Assembly (NCBI GenBank): GCA_022705365.1
Contig: JAKJEP010000007.1
Span: forward strand, 11,977 to 27,477
DNA length: 15,501 nt
Source: Planctomycetota bacterium
GTDB taxonomy: Bacteria; Planctomycetota; Phycisphaerae; Sedimentisphaerales; SM23-30
Reading direction: 5' to 3'
Of this stretch, positions 12,264 to 15,501 are shown piece by piece; within the stretch, counting starts at the first letter, position 1; each line of letters begins with the position of its first letter. Both the position numbers and the translations under genes were made by a program. Below the pieces are notes generated by a model. The model was not told the origin of the DNA. It was given only the letters and a program-made list of their open reading frames with translations, and made no database searches.

Positions 12264-14037
12264 CGCGTATCCTGTTTCTCCGCATCAGGTAAAAAATGAT
12301 AACCAGGGCCGTGAAGGTCCCTATGACCGCCAAACCATACCAGCGGATTTTCGTCCAGATACACCAGATACTCGCAAAGGCCGCCAGCGCGGTGGCGATT
12401 CCCATCAGTACATTCCAGGCCACTCGTTTGCCGCCCCGGGGCATGTTGCTGCCCAGTAGGCTCCGCTGGTTCATCATCAGGAAAAAGGTCAGATACGCCA
12501 CCGGCAGCAGCGTCATGCCGAACACGGATGTCGGTACCGCCAGCCAGAAGGCCGCCTTTTTCCACAAAAACGGCCCCAGGATCCCGATCCCCGGCATCAG
12601 ACACGCCAGCCGATAGGTCCAGCCGCCCGTTTCCTTATGCAGCATTTCACAGACCGCAAATCCGTTAATCAGCATCAGCATGATAATCGTGGATACCGCC
12701 ATCCCCACCACCCCGATCCCGAAAATATAATGCGAAAATTTCCTTCCCGTCAGCGGTTCCAGCGAACCGGCCAGATCAAACGCATCCCGCTGATCCAGCA
12801 TCGCCGCCAGCTTTTTATCCGCCCCCGGCAATGCCTGGATCCGCTTCATCTGCTCCGGTTCCGGCAAAGACACAAAATTCCGGATCGCCTGTTCGATGGC
12901 CTGCGGGTCTTTCCCCTGTGCCAGTCCCTGTGTGCGGATTTCAAATTGAATGCGCTGCCCGGCTATGGCCAGGATGCTCTTCTTCGGCGGGATCACCTGC
13001 CCCTGCGGATTGGTTTCCCCCAGCAGGCCGGGCGTCGGCCGCGTGTGAAACTGCGACGCCGAAGCAATGATGATGCAACTGATGGTAATGATGAAAGGAA
13101 TAACCAGTCCCGTAGCCAGATCAAAAATCGCCAGCCCCCGAAAATGTTCGTCCCATCCCCGCTTCAAAAGAGTATAAGGCATCAAAAAAGTCATATTGAT
13201 CCCCACCGCGGTCGCCGCGGCGGAAATAATCACATCCCGCTGCTGGGACAGGATCAATTGCGTCCAGAAAGAACGAAAGGCAGGCTCTACCGCCTGGATA
13301 TAGGGATCGAAAGTTTTCACCGGTTCCAGCACCAGCGAAATATGCGGGATAAATCCCCCAAAAATTTCCTGCCAGTCCAAACCTTCCGGCGAAAGGCTCA
13401 TTTTAATCACTACCCCGATAAAACTGATCACAATAATTCCCACCACGATTTTGAGAAAAATCTCAAACAACCGGATTCCCTTGCGTGCCGCCTCGTAAAA
13501 CCAGACCACCGCCGTACATAAGATCAATATACCGACACAAATCATCAATTTTTCCCCACCATCGGAAAGACGGCTATTCTCGAACCAGCGGGGGAACAAA
13601 TTTTGCCGGATGGCCGCAGTACTCAGGCTGAACTGCGGCATCGACCAGACCAGATTCGCCATCACCGTCGCAATCGCCCAGCCCCAGCCCAGAACCGGAT
13701 TAATGTGCCGGTTAATCGCATCGAAAGGCCGCTGCCGGGTCGAAAGCGTTACATAACTGATGGCGCTGAGCATAATCACCCCCAGAATAATGGCCAGCGG
13801 CTGCAGCCAGAGCAGGCGGTAGCCCCCTAATACTCCCAGATACAGGCTCCCTGCCAGCGAGCCGCCCCCCAGCGTGATCGCGCTTTGCAGCCAGCCCGGC
13901 CCCGATAGCTTGACATAAGCCCCCAGCATCGCCAGCTTTCCCCGGCCCCGGGCGGCAATCAGAAAATCCCGCTCTTTTCCGGATACACTCGCCGGAATTC
14001 CGCTCTCTGATCTTTCACTGGGATTTCTGGTTGCCAT
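12250..14037 (-). CDS. NRAMP-like integral membrane transporter with ~100-residue extramembrane insert
   Basis: This 595-residue protein has about 11-12 membrane helices. Helix 1 has LSGPGWLQSAITLGGGSLAG (45-64): the GPG start of NRAMP proteins is kept but the metal-binding DPGN is replaced by GGGS. The helix 6 equivalent reads VGINMTFLMPYTLL (278-291), with MPY where metal carriers have MPH. Between helices, residues ~330-432 form a hydrophilic, helix-rich insert not present in classic NRAMP proteins or in the transporter at 8824-10356. A transported organic substrate processed by the flanking enzymes is the most economical reading; metal uptake for the metal-dependent TIM barrels is an alternative. 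The ATG at 14037 is chosen because TAAAGGGA lies about 8 bases upstream, 11 bases after the preceding stop; the longer frame begins with TTG at 14073. The C-terminus overlaps the next gene by 14 bases. Coupled position within the operon ties it to this pathway. Confidence 0.82.
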   Translation of the reverse strand: MATRNPSERSESGIPASVSGKERDFLIAARGRGKLAMLGAYVKLSGPGWLQSAITLGGGSLAGSLYLGVLGGYRLLWLQPLAIILGVIMLSAISYVTLSTRQRPFDAINRHINPVLGWGWAIATVMANLVWSMPQFSLSTAAIRQNLFPRWFENSRLSDGGEKLMICVGILILCTAVVWFYEAARKGIRLFEIFLKIVVGIIVISFIGVVIKMSLSPEGLDWQEIFGGFIPHISLVLEPVKTFDPYIQAVEPAFRSFWTQLILSQQRDVIISAAATAVGINMTFLMPYTLLKRGWDEHFRGLAIFDLATGLVIPFIITISCIIIASASQFHTRPTPGLLGETNPQGQVIPPKKSILAIAGQRIQFEIRTQGLAQGKDPQAIEQAIRNFVSLPEPEQMKRIQALPGADKKLAAMLDQRDAFDLAGSLEPLTGRKFSHYIFGIGVVGMAVSTIIMLMLINGFAVCEMLHKETGGWTYRLACLMPGIGILGPFLWKKAAFWLAVPTSVFGMTLLPVAYLTFFLMMNQRSLLGSNMPRGGKRVAWNVLMGIATALAAFASIWCIWTKIRWYGLAVIGTFTALVIIFYLMRRNRIRDENI

Positions 14038-14048
14038 CGGTTTTCCCT

Positions 14049-14879
14049 TTAATTGGACATGGTGCCCGGCCAAAAGGAACGAAGATATTCGATACTTTTT
14101 TCCGCAATCGTTTCCGGATCAGGATCATATTTGAAAACTTCCACGGAGAGCCATCGATTCCATCCGATTTCATGTAAAGCGGCGGCAATAGGGACATAAT
14201 CGGTTTTCCCCATGCCCGGCCCGTATAAATTTTCATCATTCACATGGACATGCCCGATCTCATCTATTTTCACGGAACGAATGATCTCGGGTACAGGTGT
14301 TTTTTCGGAACACATCGCCTTCACATCCAGATGGATTTTAAAATGGGGATGGTTGATTTCCCGCACCATCCGCAGCCCCTCCCCAACCGTATTGATAAAG
14401 TTGGTCTCCACCGGCGCCAGCGGTTCCAGGCACAGGATCACCCCCAGGTTTTCCGCCCGGCCCAGCTGGGAGCCAAACAAGTCCACCGCATTCCGCCAGG
14501 CCTCCGCCGGCGTCTGCCCCTCGGCCGCGTTTCTCTGCTGCGGTGAACCGATTACCAGCACCTCCCCACCCAACTCCCGGCACAATTCCATCAGCACACC
14601 AAAATATTCACAGGTCTTCCGCCGGACATCCTTGTCCGCCGTCGTCATATGCAAACCGGTCGTGCCGGCCAGCAACCAGTGCAAACCGACCACCTCCAGC
14701 CCATGCTCCCGGACGGTTTGCCGGATTTGCCTTCGCTGGTCTGCGGAAATAGCGTCGGCACGAGCCGCGAGGGTAAAAGGCGCCAGCTCCAGGCCATGAT
14801 ACCCCAACCGGCTGGCGATGGCACAAACCTCCTCCATGGACCGGTTCTGGAACATTTCGTTACATAGGGCAAATTTCAT
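14049..14879 (-). CDS. Sugar isomerase/epimerase-like TIM-barrel protein, D-tagatose 3-epimerase type
   Basis: This is a 276-residue xylose-isomerase-like TIM barrel. The metal-ligand positions match those of D-tagatose/D-psicose 3-epimerases almost residue for residue: Glu152 in CLEPLAP, Asp185 in IHLDVKAM, His210/212 in GHVHVND and Glu247 in LSVEVFKY (E152, D185, H211 and E246 in the Pseudomonas enzyme). This supports a metal-dependent C3-epimerase or ketose/aldose isomerase; the natural substrate is not decidable from sequence. The HWLLAGTTGLHMT segment (67-79) is a striking conserved-looking strand at the substrate side. The gene is translationally coupled to the preceding oxidoreductase: TGATG shares one base between stop and start, with AAAAGG about 5 bases before the ATG. 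The transporter begins 11 bases after it. Confidence 0.9.
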   Translation of the reverse strand: MKFALCNEMFQNRSMEEVCAIASRLGYHGLELAPFTLAARADAISADQRRQIRQTVREHGLEVVGLHWLLAGTTGLHMTTADKDVRRKTCEYFGVLMELCRELGGEVLVIGSPQQRNAAEGQTPAEAWRNAVDLFGSQLGRAENLGVILCLEPLAPVETNFINTVGEGLRMVREINHPHFKIHLDVKAMCSEKTPVPEIIRSVKIDEIGHVHVNDENLYGPGMGKTDYVPIAAALHEIGWNRWLSVEVFKYDPDPETIAEKSIEYLRSFWPGTMSN

Positions 14880-15501
14880 CAGACCTTTTCCGGCACGACA
14901 AACGGTTCGCGATACTCGCGGGTCAATAACTGATTGGCCCAGCGGCTCAAACCATACTCACCTTCACCCTCACCGACAAAGGTCTCCGTCTCCGGATTTA
15001 TCGTCAGCCACGGCCCCATTGTCGCCAGATCCTGTGATATGTTCACTTCATTTTTTTCCAGATGTTTGCCAAACCGCTCAAAGGTATCCAATGCGTGGGA
15101 ATTCCCCTGCAGGGCGTTCCGGATTTCATCCGGCGAGGCCTTTTGGCCCAGCCGGTACGAAATATTGGATATATGGCACAGGGCGCTGGACAGATGCCCT
15201 TCGAGAATATCCGCGTTCAGATCGCTCACCTTGCGGCTGCGGACCGCGTCGATGAAATTCGACATATGTTTGCCCCCGCCATCCCCCTGAAACTGTTTGA
15301 TTTTGTTTCCCTGGTTATCATACGCCCAGCCGCCCCCTTCCCCCGCGGCAAAATACCCGCCTTCGCATTCCACCACCACGCCGATCCGAATCCCCCGATA
15401 ATGATCCATATTGGTATCCCCCTTTGCCTGCGGCAGACCCCGCACCTCAAAAATAATCGGGGCCGGCTGATAATCCAGAATGGCAATCTGGGTATTGGCG
15501 G
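14879..15501 (-). CDS. Gfo/Idh/MocA family oxidoreductase, C-terminal part (5' end outside window)
   Basis: This is the last ~206 residues of a Gfo/Idh/MocA-type oxidoreductase. The frame stays open to base 15501, where it reads ANTQIAILDYQPAPIIFEV; the GTG at 15445 is therefore not the start. What remains is the C-terminal substrate-binding domain with GGKHMSNFIDAVRSRKVSDL, then AGxxSSALCHISNISYRLG-like sequence (LEGHLSSALCHISNISYR). This matches the bacterial-type C-terminal domain of the large planctomycete/lentisphaerote group, many members of which carry Tat signals; the N-terminus is not visible, so location is unknown. The sequence GDGGGKHMSNFIDAVRS is typical of that group. It is the first visible gene of the minus-strand cluster, and its stop TGA overlaps the ATG of the following TIM-barrel gene. 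Substrate is unknown. Confidence 0.88.
   Translation of the reverse strand, partial: ANTQIAILDYQPAPIIFEVRGLPQAKGDTNMDHYRGIRIGVVVECEGGYFAAGEGGGWAYDNQGNKIKQFQGDGGGKHMSNFIDAVRSRKVSDLNADILEGHLSSALCHISNISYRLGQKASPDEIRNALQGNSHALDTFERFGKHLEKNEVNISQDLATMGPWLTINPETETFVGEGEGEYGLSRWANQLLTREYREPFVVPEKV

Noticed and set aside
12637..13521. 294-codon plus-strand open frame opposite the operon transporter
   Set aside because: Its translation is Arg/His/Gln-rich antisense of hydrophobic membrane helices, with no family resemblance.
14038..14073. N-terminal extension of the operon transporter to the TTG at 14073
   Set aside because: It would overlap the preceding gene, and TAAAGGGA is placed well for the ATG at 14037.

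Overview
The window reads as a chromosomal segment of an anaerobic, motile, carbohydrate-using bacterium, most likely from the PVC group (Planctomycetota such as Phycisphaerae, or Lentisphaerota). The reasons are pyruvate:ferredoxin oxidoreductase, a class II xylose isomerase, and a cluster of Gfo/Idh/MocA dehydrogenases, xylose-isomerase-like TIM-barrel proteins and NRAMP-like transporters, a combination typical of those phyla. The taxonomic call is inference from gene content. No rRNA, tRNA, transposase or CRISPR array was seen.

Layout. (1) 1-1410, plus strand: the 3' part of a pyruvate:ferredoxin oxidoreductase gene, closed by a strong intrinsic terminator. (2) 1482-3735: xylose isomerase on the minus strand and thiol peroxidase (tpx) on the plus strand. 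They are associated with three copies of a ~91-bp imperfectly palindromic repeat: one forms the stop codon of xylA and two fill the divergent xylA/tpx intergenic region. (3) 3786-8260, minus strand: two methyl-accepting chemotaxis proteins with nearly identical signalling halves but unrelated sensor halves (a double-Cache type and a long all-helical type), separated by a 470-bp AT-rich spacer. (4) 8261-8823: a 563-bp non-coding region with several inverted repeats and a good sigma-70-type promoter. (5) 8824-10356, plus strand: an NRAMP-like integral membrane transporter. (6) 10362-15501, minus strand: a tightly packed, probably co-transcribed cluster. In transcription order it holds a Gfo/Idh/MocA oxidoreductase (cut by the window end), a sugar isomerase/epimerase-like TIM barrel, a second NRAMP-like transporter with a large extramembrane insert, a second Gfo/Idh/MocA oxidoreductase and a second TIM barrel.

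How the genes fit together. Region 6 looks like a catabolic operon for a sugar, sugar acid or polyol: uptake by the NRAMP-like carrier, NAD(P)-dependent oxidation by the Gfo/Idh/MocA enzymes, and isomerisation or epimerisation by the TIM-barrel enzymes. The exact substrate cannot be read from sequence. Xylose isomerase adds pentose entry, PFOR turns pyruvate into acetyl-CoA and reduced ferredoxin, Tpx handles peroxide stress, and the two chemoreceptors guide motility.

The least explained features are the three-copy repeat around xylA/tpx, whose paired arms show compensatory changes, and the two NRAMP-fold proteins, which lack the canonical metal-binding motifs and are neighbours of sugar enzymes.
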